Below are positions 32,964 through 43,539 of a stretch of 64,000 nt of DNA, piece by piece. This DNA is from Ophiocordyceps camponoti-saundersi (nom. inval.) (Eukaryota; Ascomycota; Sordariomycetes; Hypocreales; Ophiocordycipitaceae), in the NCBI GenBank assembly GCA_003339415.1, contig PDHQ01000044.1, positions 124,001-188,000 of the forward strand, written 5' to 3'. Under the pieces are notes generated by a model. The model was given only the letters and a program-made list of their open reading frames with translations, made no database searches and was not told where the DNA came from. Both the position numbers and the translations under genes were made by a program. Position 1 is the first letter of the stretch. Every line of letters begins with the position of its first letter.

Positions 32964-34501
32964 ACAACAACTACTACCATGTCATAGCCGAGCTGAGCAA
33001 AAAGTTCCTCCTCCGTACAAGAGAGCTTGCACAAGATGAGAAGCACACCCTCTTCAAGCAGGTCAACGCAAACTACGGCCGTACCGCCCTGTGTCTGTCG
33101 GGAGGTGCATCCTGCGCCTACTACCACATCGGAGTCGTCCGTACACTGGTGGACGCAGATGTTCTCCCCAACGTCATCACGGGAACGAGCGGCGGAGCTC
33201 TCATCGCCGCCCTCGTCGGAACCCGCACCAACGCCGAACTCAAGCAACTCCTGATTCCCGCCCTGGCCGAGCGCATCAAGGCTTGCCAGGAACCTATCAC
33301 GGTCTGGCTCCCTCGTTGGTGGAAGACTGGCGCTCGCTTCGACTCGGTCGACTGGGCCGGGAGATGCAGCTGGTTCACGCGAGGCTCTCTGACCTTCCGG
33401 GAGGCTTATGAACGCACTGGTCGTATCCTCAACGTCTCTTGCGTCCCGGCTGATCCTCACTCGCCTACTATGCTCTGCAACTACCTGACCAGTCCGGACT
33501 GTGTCATCTGGTCGGCCGTCTTGGCTTCTGCCGCCGTTCCCGGTGTTCTCAACCCCGTCGTGTTGATGACGAAGCGGCCTGACGGGACTCTTACCCCTTG
33601 GGCCTTTGGTCACAGGTGGAAGGATGGCAGTCTGAGGACGGATATCCCTATCAAGGCGCTTAATACTCTGTTCAACGTCAACTTCACCATCGTCAGCCAG
33701 GTCAACCCGCACATCAACTTCTTCTTCTTCTCATCCAGAGGATCGATCGGAAACCCCGTCACTCACCGCAAGGGCCGAGGATGGCGCGGAGGCTTCCTCA
33801 CCTCGGCAATCGAACACTATCTGAAGCTGGAGATGAACAAATGGCTCAAGTTCATCCGCTACACCGAGCTGCTTCCACGTGCCATGGGTCAAGACTGGAG
33901 TCAGCTTTGGCTACAGGGTTTCGGCGGAACGGTGACGATCCTCCCGCAGCCCATCCTCACGGACTTTGTCTACATCCTCTCCGATCCCGACCCGTTCCGG
34001 CTGGCGCGTATGATGCACGAGGGCCGACAGAGCGCGTTCCCCAAGCTCAAGTTCATCGCCAACAGACTCAAGGTTTCGCGACTGATCGAGAAGGGCAGAC
34101 GCGACACCCGTCCTTGGACGTCGAGGGATAGCATCCAGTCGAACCAGAGCGAAGAGGATCTGACCACCATGACCAAGGCGGGGATTCCCAACCCTCCGAT
34201 GACGCCCATGACGCCCATGAGCGTCGACACGCCCTCTACCGTCTTCACCAAGGATTCGATGGACGACAACGAAAGTAATGCGACGGGGGCGACGCCGGTC
34301 GACGACGAAATGACGTTTAGCAACCCGTTCGGTGGCGGTTCGCAGGCCGGTGCTTCGCAGACCGCAGACGGCGAGGATCCCTTTGGTACGCAGGGCGGTG
34401 ATGGCAAGGGTCTGGGCTTGAAGTGGTCTACGCCCAACTATTCGCAGGCGCAGAAAGAGGGACCTAGGATGGACAGCATCGACGAGAATGAGGAGGAATA
34501 G
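31949..34501 (+). CDS. Patatin-domain triacylglycerol lipase (TGL4/TGL5-like)
   Basis: This is a lipid-droplet-type lipase of 817 aa. Exons are 31949-32888 and 32988-34501, with a 99-nt intron largely made of GA repeats. The N-terminal region contains a hydrophobic hairpin (WPLLFYTLAWLTGLSICYFI) followed by the DUF3336-type region (LRKNMRRTSNYREWVSAAKELDCYLG) typical of yeast Tgl3/4/5 proteins. The patatin domain begins at CLSGGASCAYYHIGVVRTL (oxyanion loop), then the catalytic Ser in GTSGGALIAA and the catalytic Asp in DGSLRTDIP. A Ser/Thr-rich tail of about 150 residues with likely phosphorylation sites follows. It hydrolyses stored triacylglycerol or steryl ester to free fatty acid. It is the first of several lipid genes that surround the terpene locus. 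Confidence 0.9.
32929..32960. repeat. (GA)16 microsatellite inside lipase intron
   Basis: An uninterrupted GA tract of 32 bases occupies the middle of the lipase intron. A shorter GA run (about 32890-32903) lies at the donor site itself. Length changes would alter intron size but not coding. Confidence 0.85.
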
Positions 34502-35488
34502 TGTGACGGGGAGGGAGTGTTTTGGTCCATGTAGTATTATCACGAGGTTGTTTATATAGTACCTACATATATTAGTATAGAGGTTTCCAATCGAGCGGAT
34601 TCGTCTTCGTCTTGGTCTATCAAGTCTTTCTCTCTTCAGGCTCGAAAGGTAGTGTTGTCCTTTATCTCTGCTTACTCCCTCGTCTCAGTTTCAGTAGACG
34701 TAACCTCTCAGGTCGACTTACCCCATGTTAAGAAGGGAAACGGTTACAGCCTCGTATATAACCATCACTAATGACTTGTAGGGTTCTGTAATGAGAATAA
34801 AAGGATATATCTTTGTCATATCTCGCACGAAACTACGACAGTCTTTGATATAGTAATGGATACTCGGAACGTGACTCAACATATTCTGATAGCTGGTATC
34901 CTACCATCGATGAGACGACAGTTGCAACCAATCACTACAGACCGTCTCTCTTACATATACATGCATATGATGGTACGGATATTATACTACGTGAACCTAC
35001 ACAGTTTAATACGGTTCTATCAGCTGAATCGACGATCCATTCGACGTCACAACGACACGGAGGTAACGCTCGGAAACACCTCGTTAAAGAGATTAAGTCT
35101 TCTTTTGCCTCACTGATATTCCTAACTCTTGAGCGGATGAATAGATGGTCATCCCCAAAACAGACGCTTACAGGAAACGTCACCACTGACACCAACATCT
35201 TACGTCGCCATAACACACCCTACCTACCTCCCTACCTGCCACTGCGAGCTTAGTCGAACTGCAGGTGTTGTTCCTCTCAACCTAATCAGGTAGCCTAGGT
35301 AATGGCAAATTGCAACCACCAGACTTGCACATACAACGGGGACAAAGCAGAAGAGTTTCGTCTGCAGAAATGGGATATTTATTACAAGCATCTAGGCAGT
35401 TCCCTTTCCCTCTACGATCAAGGTTCTAATCCCGCAACTCTCCTCTCTATCCAAAATTCTCCTCTTAAAACGCCGATAAACAAGCACC
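34502..35488. other. Intergenic, lipase to terpene synthase
   Basis: No gene is seen. The stretch is AT-rich with several TATA-like runs. CCTACCTACC-type repeats occur near 35219-35236. A short frame at 35302-35511 overlaps the terpene synthase start and has no family features. Confidence 0.4.
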
Positions 35489-37089
35489 ATGTTTGCAGCG
35501 TGGCCCCGTGAGTTCTGTCTAGAGGGAGGGCCGCGAACTGTGAATGTTTCTTACTTACTCGACTTAAGAGAACAAATCGTTCAGACAGGCCCCCTCAACC
35601 TTTCTCTCGGTTAGAGGTATGCCATTTTGATCAAGCCTGACAAACGAGAGCCGCTCTCTAACACGCTCTAGACAAAATCACTTCCCCTCATGATCGAGAA
35701 TACCAGTTTCCCGTCCGTTACGCCTTCGACTACCTCCACGGCGGAATCAAGTACCTGCAACGCCCTCAGCTCGAACTGAACAACCATGTTCGATCACGCA
35801 CCTTCCTCAAGCTCCCCGAAGCAGGGCAAGACGAGAGGCAAAAGACTGCTTATAGAAGTGATCATGCCATCGACCTCTTCCCTCTCGCGGCCGGACTCCC
35901 ATGGCCTTGTGGCATCCTCACATGTCGCCAAAGCAAACACTGGAAGCTGTCTCTGGAAGCCATGGACACGCTTCTCAAGGAGTTTGCCGCGAGTGATGGT
36001 CAGGGAGTTGTTTCCAAGTCGGGCAAATCCATCCCTGAGCTGGCGCAAAAGGAACTTGCCTCGAATTCCAAAGAAGGTTGGGCTAAGTTTCCGGCCTATC
36101 TCTTCTCTGAAGCCGATGAAGAGCGAACGAAGCTCTTGGGAGCGGTGAATGTGTTTATCTTTCTCTTTGATGGTTTGTTCAGCTTCATCTTTTGAACTTG
36201 ACGATGGGTTCTGGACGCAAAGACTGACAAGACGACGTATAAAGACTTCTGGGAGATGCACGAGTTGTCAACGGTGAGTCTATTCCTCTCATCAAACTCT
36301 TCTCTGCAGAGCATGTTCCTCTAAACGAGAGAGAGACAGTTCTTCCGTGTGCAGGAGGTGTTTGTGGATCGCATGCGGCCAGAGAGTCACCGCAACGCTG
36401 GCCACAAGTCATCCTTGGAGTCCATGATTGAGAAGATCATCACGAGGATCCTTGAACTTGACGAGCAAAGTGGTAATGACGCGGGAAGAGACATGATTGA
36501 ACTGATGGTCAGGTTCTTCACCCGGCCAGCTCCGCCAGAGAAATACGACAGTATGGAAGATTTCCTCTTGTATCGAATTGAGGATGCGGCAGTTCCGTAA
36601 GTGACTCCCTCTCTATGTCCCAGTGCCTCAGGGGATCGTGAAGATGCTGATGGGAATCTTGGTTTCAGATACGTTCTGGGATGCACCAAGTTCTCCCTCA
36701 ACTCTTCAGTCGATCTCGAAAGTTCCCGTCTCGCCAGATACCTCCGTCTAGTGAAAGACCACGTTTCCATCGCCAACGACCTGGGCTCGTGGGACAAGGA
36801 GAAGGCGGCTTACGACAGCGGCCATGTCTTGTACATGATTAACGTCGTCGACGTGGTCAAGCATCTCTTCAGTTGCTCTACCTTTGAAGCTGCCGTGGCT
36901 ATATCTCAAGGACTCCAGTACGAGATTGAGTGCCAGATTGATGAGGAGTTGAAGCGGTTGATTCGCGAGGACGCCTTGACGGCGGAGGAGTGGCGGTTTG
37001 TTGACGCGACGCTGAGTGTCATGTCTGGCAATGTCTTGGTTTCGACTATCATGTCTCGGTATGGTGGTGAAGGCTGGAGACTGCAGTAA
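35489..37089 (+). CDS. Class I terpene synthase (probable sesquiterpene cyclase)
   Basis: This terpene cyclase of 442 aa acts on a prenyl diphosphate. Predicted exons are 35489-35609, 35672-36172, 36245-36273, 36340-36596 and 36669-37089; phases close exactly. The third exon is only 29 nt and carries most of the metal-binding motif. That motif is an aspartate-rich DDxxE (D-D-F-W-E, completed across the exon 2-3 join after FIFLF). The NSE triad is intact as ANDLGSWDKEK. The downstream pattern SRYGGEGWRLQ is near the end, where these proteins close the active site with an R-Y-like pair. The group resembles fungal terpene cyclase-like 2 enzymes; the product cannot be told. The donor of intron 2 is GTTTGT. 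The gene converges with a P450 157 bp downstream, a common two-gene terpene unit. Confidence 0.88.
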
Positions 37090-37246
37090 CGGTCTGTGAA
37101 AGGGGGTATAGTATATAGATTGTCAGATAAAGTGTGTTCGAGTTTAATATGTATGCTCTTTGCTTCATGTTATTTATGTACATGATATGGCATGTGCCGT
37201 TACAGCAGGTTGGCATCATACCAGGATCACTCACTCTATATGCAGT

Positions 37247-38959
37247 CTACAAACTCGAATCCCTTCTTTTGATATACACCGGCCATGAATTCTGCATCAC
37301 CGTTATACGGGCTTTCCACTTCCACGCCTTTCTCTCGTCCACCAGACGAATATCATAGTCACGTACGAGGGTGGCAGCCATCTTGAAGATGGCAACCTTG
37401 GCCAAGTGCTGACCCGGGCACGAGTTGTAGCCTGCGCCGAACTGATCCGCTCTTCGAGTCAACAGCTTCACTTTTGTCGAGGCGGTTTATATAGGCACTC
37501 ACAGGTATCATATGCTTCTCTTGAGCACCAATCCCAGGGGCGAACCACCTATCCGGATTAAACTCCTTTACATCCTCGCCCCAGTTCTCTTTGGACAAGT
37601 GCTCTACCCACGGGTTGATGGAAAGGATGGTTCCGGCTGGAAAGACACGGCCGTTAATCGACACCCCTTGTTTGCCTGCCACGCGTGGTAGAGACAGAGC
37701 AAACGGCCCAAACACACGAAGCGTCTCCTTGATGCAGGCAGTCAGATAGGACAGCTTTCTCGCATCTTCAAAGGATATGATGGTATCCTGACATCGACCC
37801 TGAGCCTGTGCATCGTCGATCTCGTCACGGACACGCTGGTATGCAAAAGGGTGTCTGATCATATGATAGATGAAGGATTGCATGGCAATAGACGTAGTAT
37901 CCGAGCCGCCGAAGACGCTATTAACAGTGACTGCGTAGACGTCTCGTATTGTGAAGTCGTCGGGATACTTGTCGTGTTCCTTGAACCAATGAGCAACCAT
38001 GTCGAAGCGAGGAGCGATCTTGTTTCGGCGTTTATCCAGGCTTTGCACGATGGTATTGTAGAGATATCCCATCGGTAAGATGCCCAGCTTGCTGATCAGG
38101 GGATTGGCAACGGTCAGTGTATGAAGGCGAATGAAATAGCCTGCAATAGCAGAGTAAACGTTGAATATCGAAAAGGTTGCTATCGACTTGTTGACGTCGG
38201 ATCCTGTCTCGAGGTAGCCGAATTCTTGGGAGAAATGCATCTCACCGATCAGGTCATAGGTCAAGTAGGCGAAGAATTCATCCAGATGAGTTGGCCTTTG
38301 TTCTTTAGCAAACTGATCCATCCATCGCATGAACTTGTCGAAGAGACGATTCATCTCTTCTTCGGACCGGAGGATGTTGCTTAGAGAGTAAGCAGAAGCA
38401 ACATGCCTCGAGCGCTCTCTCTTGGCATCCGGCTCCAAGGTTGACATGGGTGTTCGGAAACGATGATCCGGGGTGGCGGCGATCTTGTACCAAGAAGCCT
38501 TGAAACATGTTGTTTAGTTATTGATACTGTCGTCGACTTGGGCTGCCTTACCTTGTGTAGAGGCGAGAGAAGTATCTGCTGTATAGCTTGTGGATGACTG
38601 ACACTGATCTCGTCGTGCGAGATGCGGACGAAGTGGCCTGCCACATTAGATTAGAGGCAGTTGATAGAAGAGATCGGTGAAACAAGGATGGTACCATGTT
38701 TCTCGTGCAAGCGTAGAAGCTGGACGGGCATGTCACCGATCACTATGTGCCAAGCATGCCAAAGACGAGTAAAGGAAGCGATGAACGGTCCAGGGATATC
38801 GCTCAGATGGGAAACGTAACGACGGAACAGTATGAGTAAAAGGGCGAGGAGGCTGAGTTGAACACCGAGAAGGCAACTGGCCTTCATCATCGAGATGTCC
38901 TGCCAGAGAACAGGGCTAAACATTATGACGGGGCTTGTAACGAGACCGTCTTTGGGCAT
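37247..38959 (-). CDS. Cytochrome P450 (pisatin-demethylase-like), terpene-linked
   Basis: This ER-anchored P450 has 513 aa. Exons on the minus strand are 38959-38695, 38637-38552, 38498-37503 and 37441-37247. The N-terminal anchor is CLLGVQLSLLALLLILF. The I-helix reads FGGSDTT, the ExxR helix IKETLRVFGPF and the heme loop FGAGYNSCPGQHLAK. Other family marks are SDIPGPFIASFTRLWHAWH near the start and FNPDRWF before the heme loop. It resembles the fungal benzoate/pisatin-type group, which is often found in secondary metabolism. It is tail-to-tail with the terpene synthase, so it may oxidise the terpene product; this is inferred from position only. Confidence 0.88.
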
Positions 38960-40177
38960 GAGGAAGACAAGTCTCGAGTTTCATACACGATCTTATGAGG
39001 GAGTTTCGCAGAAAGAAGGTGTCGAGGGTTAAAGGGGGAATCGGCATGATGACGATATTACAAGGAACGGTTCTATAGAGACGGGGGTTAAGAGGCGTGT
39101 CGCTCGGCTATCTAATTAGGTGAGCCCTTGAGATAGATTGGCCATCTTGGAGGTCTCGAGAAAGGCCGATCTCGTTAATCTGGTCGACTACATGAATTAC
39201 ACAGACTTGTCTTTGTGCAGCAGCGGTAACAACACATACAGATAGGTATCACACGCTCTACAGGCATATATATACCAATCACTCGTGCAATGGAACCTGT
39301 CTTCATCTATCCGTATACGACGTTAACCCTACCTACATACATCATCCTCAAGCCTCCCTATGCATGTCTCCTGTTACAAACCAAACAACAGCAAGGCGTC
39401 TATTTCTACGGTGACCACATGCATACATACGTCCATTCTCCGTCATCACATACATACAAGACGGGCGTCTTTCTGCTTCATCTGCTGCCCCCCCATCCAT
39501 AAAACTGCACCCATCACCAGATCAAGCCTGCCAATGCTACGCAAACTCTTGGAACCCTCTGTTCCTGTCTGTCGTTTGCCATTCCCTTCCTGACTTCTGA
39601 GGATCCTTTGCGCAGTTACCCCAACCCCTCCGGTTTAAATCACACATCAGGAAACGCATGCGTGTCTCTCAGCATGTTATACTGACAGCCAGTTGCATGC
39701 ATATCCACCTAGTAATGAACACTAGGTCCACGTACTGTATGTACGTGTAACCGTTCTTACAGGCAGAAAGTCGGCGTTAACGTGATTGCCCAGATGGGTA
39801 CGTTCCAAGCTTATCATGTGCTTGTGCAGTTGGGGTTGCAGCTGGCTTTCCCCCCCCCTCATGGAGTATGTATGACAGTAACCCGGAGGTGGGCGTACAG
39901 TCATACCTAGGTCTGGAGGGTGTTACGGATGGCAATACGCTTAATAACATGATCGAGTTTTATCGCATAAGAGCAACTCTCCCTCTGTCCTGATACATAC
40001 GTCCCCTTTCCATACACACACACAGAGAGAGAGAGAGACGGCCATGTTCGTATCTGTCAGTCTGCAGGCCAATTCAGCTTGTGATTGAGGCACCTTGAGC
40101 CCAACTGGGTATATATGATGTACAAAGACGTAGGCCAACGGTCACTTCACAACACGTAGGACGCTTCAGCTGAACCG
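38960..40177. other. Intergenic, P450 to membrane protein
   Basis: No gene is supported in this 1.2-kb stretch. It has many TACATACA/TATATA runs, a TAATGAACACTAGG stretch and an ACAC/AGAG microsatellite (about 40015-40039). Confidence 0.4.
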
Positions 40178-40957
40178 TTGAAACCGCTTCCTTCACCCCC
40201 GATCATCGTCATGTTCCGCGTCAAAGACACCATTTTCCAGCACAACGCTGTGCTCGCAGCGCCCACAACCTCTACAATCACCACCACAAGACTGCAGATC
40301 CTCTGCTGGCCTATATCAATCCTCTTCCTCCTCATCATCCTTCCAGCATCCGGCAACTTACCGCCCGTCAGTCCCTCGCTGACGCCGGATCAACTGGCCC
40401 AGCACTACAGGGATCACCATCATGGCTTTCGAGCTGGAGTCGTCTTCGTCCTTTTATCAGCCGTCGTCTATCCATTCTACGGCATCGGAGTCAGCAATAT
40501 ACTCTCTCGTATACCCGGCGTGAACATGGTCATGGTCATGGTTCAGGCTGCAACGGGAGTCGTCGTCGGCGTCATGTTTATGACGGCTGGGATACTATTC
40601 GGTGCCACGACTTTCCGACTCGATCGTGATCCCGTATCGATACAGCTTATCAGCGACATAGCCTGGCTCTACTTCACCATGCTGGTCCCGATATTGATGA
40701 TTCAGGAACTCTTCATCTCGTCGCTGATACTGTCTGATCGGCGACAGAAGCCCATTGTCCCGCGCTGGTTCGCCTGGGCTAACGGGGTTTTACCCCTTGG
40801 CTGGTTTGGAGGATGGGGCGCTCACTGTGTTCTGAACGGTCCCATGGCTTGGAACGGGGCCATTACTTTCTGGCTTACGTCTGCTTCCTACTTTGTTCAG
40901 GTCATCCTGTGTGTGGTCTTCTTTTGGATCGCCGCCGGAGAACTGGAAGACGAGTAG
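40178..40957 (+). CDS. Multi-pass integral membrane protein, unknown function
   Basis: The frame of 259 aa could equally start at the Met at 40211. About six hydrophobic segments are visible, starting with LCWPISILFLLIILP and FRAGVVFVLLSAVVYPFYGIG. They continue with VMVMVQAATGVVVGVMFMTAGILFG, AWLYFTMLVPILMIQELF, WANGVLPLGWFGGW and SYFVQVILCVVFFWIA. A polar loop with HYRDHHHGFRAG follows the first segment. I do not recognise the family. Similar small multi-pass proteins occur in fungal terpenoid and polyketide clusters. Its position next to the terpene synthase/P450 pair makes a role there possible but not shown. Confidence 0.7.
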   Translation: MKPLPSPPIIVMFRVKDTIFQHNAVLAAPTTSTITTTRLQILCWPISILFLLIILPASGNLPPVSPSLTPDQLAQHYRDHHHGFRAGVVFVLLSAVVYPFYGIGVSNILSRIPGVNMVMVMVQAATGVVVGVMFMTAGILFGATTFRLDRDPVSIQLISDIAWLYFTMLVPILMIQELFISSLILSDRRQKPIVPRWFAWANGVLPLGWFGGWGAHCVLNGPMAWNGAITFWLTSASYFVQVILCVVFFWIAAGELEDE

Positions 40958-41776
40958 ACAAGGGAGAGGAAGGGTCAGCTTAGTACTGAAGACCATCATA
41001 TAATTCACATCTAGTCAGCTTCATGCTCGTGTTATTTGCAGAAGAAAACGCTTCTAGCTTAAGCTCAACAAGACCTTGTTCCGGCCTAGGCTGTTACTGA
41101 TTGCGGTTGAGTTGTGGGACTCGGCCGAGACTGTATAGTGTCCGTGTGTTCTCTCTATAGCTGATCAGGCCAGCGTCTGTCTCATCGAAGCAGACACGCC
41201 CCTTGGAGACAAAAGTGGCTGGCAGCCGTATCAAAGCTATTCACGTTGCTTGTCAGATATGTGCATTGACAGATGAAACTATGAGTGAACTCTCTTCGGC
41301 ACATGCACTGGACAAGTTGCAAAGGTCTGAACTCCGTCCGACGTATCCGTAGATGCCAACCCAGTTCATTAAACAAACCTTTCTTTCTAACGTCGAGAAG
41401 AGACTCCTTCTTAAGTCTTGTTCGTCTTTGCCTTTATCACGATATGCTTCTAGTCACATTACAGCATTGTCGTCTGTCAACTTCTGGCATTATATAGGAA
41501 TATACATATACGTATAGTTAAGCAGAATCGAGACTGAAGAGAGAAACGGCACTCATATCGTACATTCATCCGTGCTTCCTTCAATAATAAACTTGGAGGT
41601 TCATATATCAGTTTCTGACCAATGCAATCAAGACTTTCCAGTAATTGCAGGGGCGTGTTGTATGCGTTACAACATCAGTTTTCCCGTCTCCTTCTCCGTT
41701 TATATCTACACCTGTCTCAATCGGAAACTCGTCTTCCCCAATCAAGGCTGATTTTTCTTCTCGGGGCAGCAGCAAC
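40958..41776. other. Intergenic, membrane protein to DGAT2
   Basis: No gene is seen. It contains the 3' ends of two convergent genes and has no notable repeat. Confidence 0.4.
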
Positions 41777-42937
41777 TCAGATGATCTCTAATTGCGGCTC
41801 AAGTCCATGAGAGAACTGGACTTTATAAGCCTCGAATACCCGAGTGAGCTCTTCGATGTAGAGATGGTGGTATTTGTCGATGACTTCCTGCGTCGGTTTC
41901 TCGTACGCTTGATCGACTCGTATCGGCTTCCCTACCACGACGTTGACCTGTCGACGGAACGGCATCAGACCGTAGTCGTAATTCAGCAATCCCCGACCGT
42001 GTAGCGCTGGAATCGTAAACTTGAACACCTTGAGAGCCAGTTGTTGAAACCTGTGGACTATCGGATGTGTTTCCGGGCATAGCTGGTCGTATAGGTCGTT
42101 CTCCCCGAAGCCGATGACCGGCACCAGATCTGCTCCTGTGCGAAGGGCCAGCTTGACGAACCCTTTCCGATCTTTCAGCACGAGCCGCAGCTTGCCGGGA
42201 TGAGCCTCGAGGGATTCACGAGCGCCGCCGACGACGATGGTTACGGCGCGTCCTTGACCCTTGTTATTCGGACCACCCTTGGAAAGGATATTGCAGATGG
42301 ATTCTTTGGAGACGGAACGCATGCCCATGGCCAGAATCCAGTCGCGGTAGAGAGGGATCCGGAAATTCGACTCGAGAGTAAGAAGACTGTTGGTGATGTT
42401 GGGGAACTTTTCGGCAAATCCCAGAGCATTCGTTGCAAAGGCACACCAAGCGCCGTGTGAGATGATGCCGTGAGGATGATAGCCCATGATGTATTTCCTA
42501 TCAGACGGGAGGTCTTGGGTCTTGTGCAGCTTCATAGGATAATACTCGGCCACGAGCTTCCATAGCCTCAGCGACCTCATCCACTCGGATCTGCCGGTCA
42601 GCGACCCGTCGGTGGCAGTGGTCGACAGCAGGAGGTAAAGAAGGTATGGCACGACGAGGGGCCAGGCCATGGGAATAGCGCAGGCAATGAGGAACATGGA
42701 GCTCAGGGTGATGAAAGCCGTGCAGTGGAAGAGAAGAGCGGCCGTCTGCGCCCGTCGAGTCCATGGAATCTGCAGAGGGACGAATCGAATGCCTCCGGCT
42801 CTCCAGGCCGAGCACTCGTGACAACCATGGCTCTTGACGTCCTTGAGGTCCGGATATCGTGGTTGAAGCCGGACCTTGGCATGCTCGCAAGGTGATTCGT
42901 GTGAAGTGCTTTGGGTGTTGCTTTGCGAGTTCATCAT
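41777..42937 (-). CDS. Diacylglycerol O-acyltransferase type 2 (DGA1 family)
   Basis: This ER/lipid-droplet enzyme transfers an acyl-CoA chain to diacylglycerol, the last step of triacylglycerol synthesis. The intronless frame has 386 aa. Marks are the hydrophobic hairpin (AALLFHCTAFITLSSMFLIA, then WPLVVPYLLYLLL), the catalytic GYHPHGIISHGAW block with the essential YHPHG, the VVGGARESLEAHPG segment, and the RKGFVKLALRTGADLVPVIGFGEND block typical of DGAT2. The last residues fit IDKYHHLYIEELTRVFEAYK, the normal C-terminal helix. Fungi often have one or two DGAT2 genes, so I cannot say if this is the main enzyme or a paralogue. Confidence 0.93.
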   Translation of the reverse strand: MMNSQSNTQSTSHESPCEHAKVRLQPRYPDLKDVKSHGCHECSAWRAGGIRFVPLQIPWTRRAQTAALLFHCTAFITLSSMFLIACAIPMAWPLVVPYLLYLLLSTTATDGSLTGRSEWMRSLRLWKLVAEYYPMKLHKTQDLPSDRKYIMGYHPHGIISHGAWCAFATNALGFAEKFPNITNSLLTLESNFRIPLYRDWILAMGMRSVSKESICNILSKGGPNNKGQGRAVTIVVGGARESLEAHPGKLRLVLKDRKGFVKLALRTGADLVPVIGFGENDLYDQLCPETHPIVHRFQQLALKVFKFTIPALHGRGLLNYDYGLMPFRRQVNVVVGKPIRVDQAYEKPTQEVIDKYHHLYIEELTRVFEAYKVQFSHGLEPQLEII

Positions 42938-43539
42938 GACCGTCTTTTTCTCGGTGATTTGATTATCTTTGCTTGGTCGACAAAAGACAAGAAAGAGGGG
43001 GGGGGCGAGGACGGTTCGAAGCCGGAAAGGGTGGGAGAAGACGGACGAGTCGGAAAGGGGGTTTCACGGCAAAACAGAGACGATATCCTTCCCGAACTTG
43101 AACAGCTTGAAAGCTAAAAAGAAAACATGCAGGACGATATAGACTTTTGTAGGTAATTGAGGACGGCTTAGATGGAGGCCTAAATGGCAACGAAAACAGC
43201 GTTGGCGTGTTGGATATTAGTCGAATCCTACGGTCACGTTTGGTTGGTTGATCTACTCCGTAAACGGAACCGTTTAGTAGTATGTATCCGTAGTGTCTTC
43301 ACGCATGCGACACATGGGCTAGTATAGACGCGAGGCGTTTAGGGTTGAAGTTGGTAGCAGCATCCATTCCTCCGCCTTATACAGGTACAGATATGCCTTT
43401 ATCTCTCGACCATTCCAACGATGATTCAGTATAGGTAGGTAGATGAATAGACAGACAGATGGAGAGAGAGAGAGAGGGAGAGAGGGAAAGGGAGAGAGGG
43501 AAAGGGAGAAAAGAGAGGGAGAGAGATATAAAACAACAA
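42938..43539. other. Intergenic with purine tract
   Basis: No gene is present. A GA/GGA-rich tract (about 43461-43527) lies just past the stop of the PDAT gene, in its 3' region. A small G run (42999-43006) is also seen. Confidence 0.45.
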
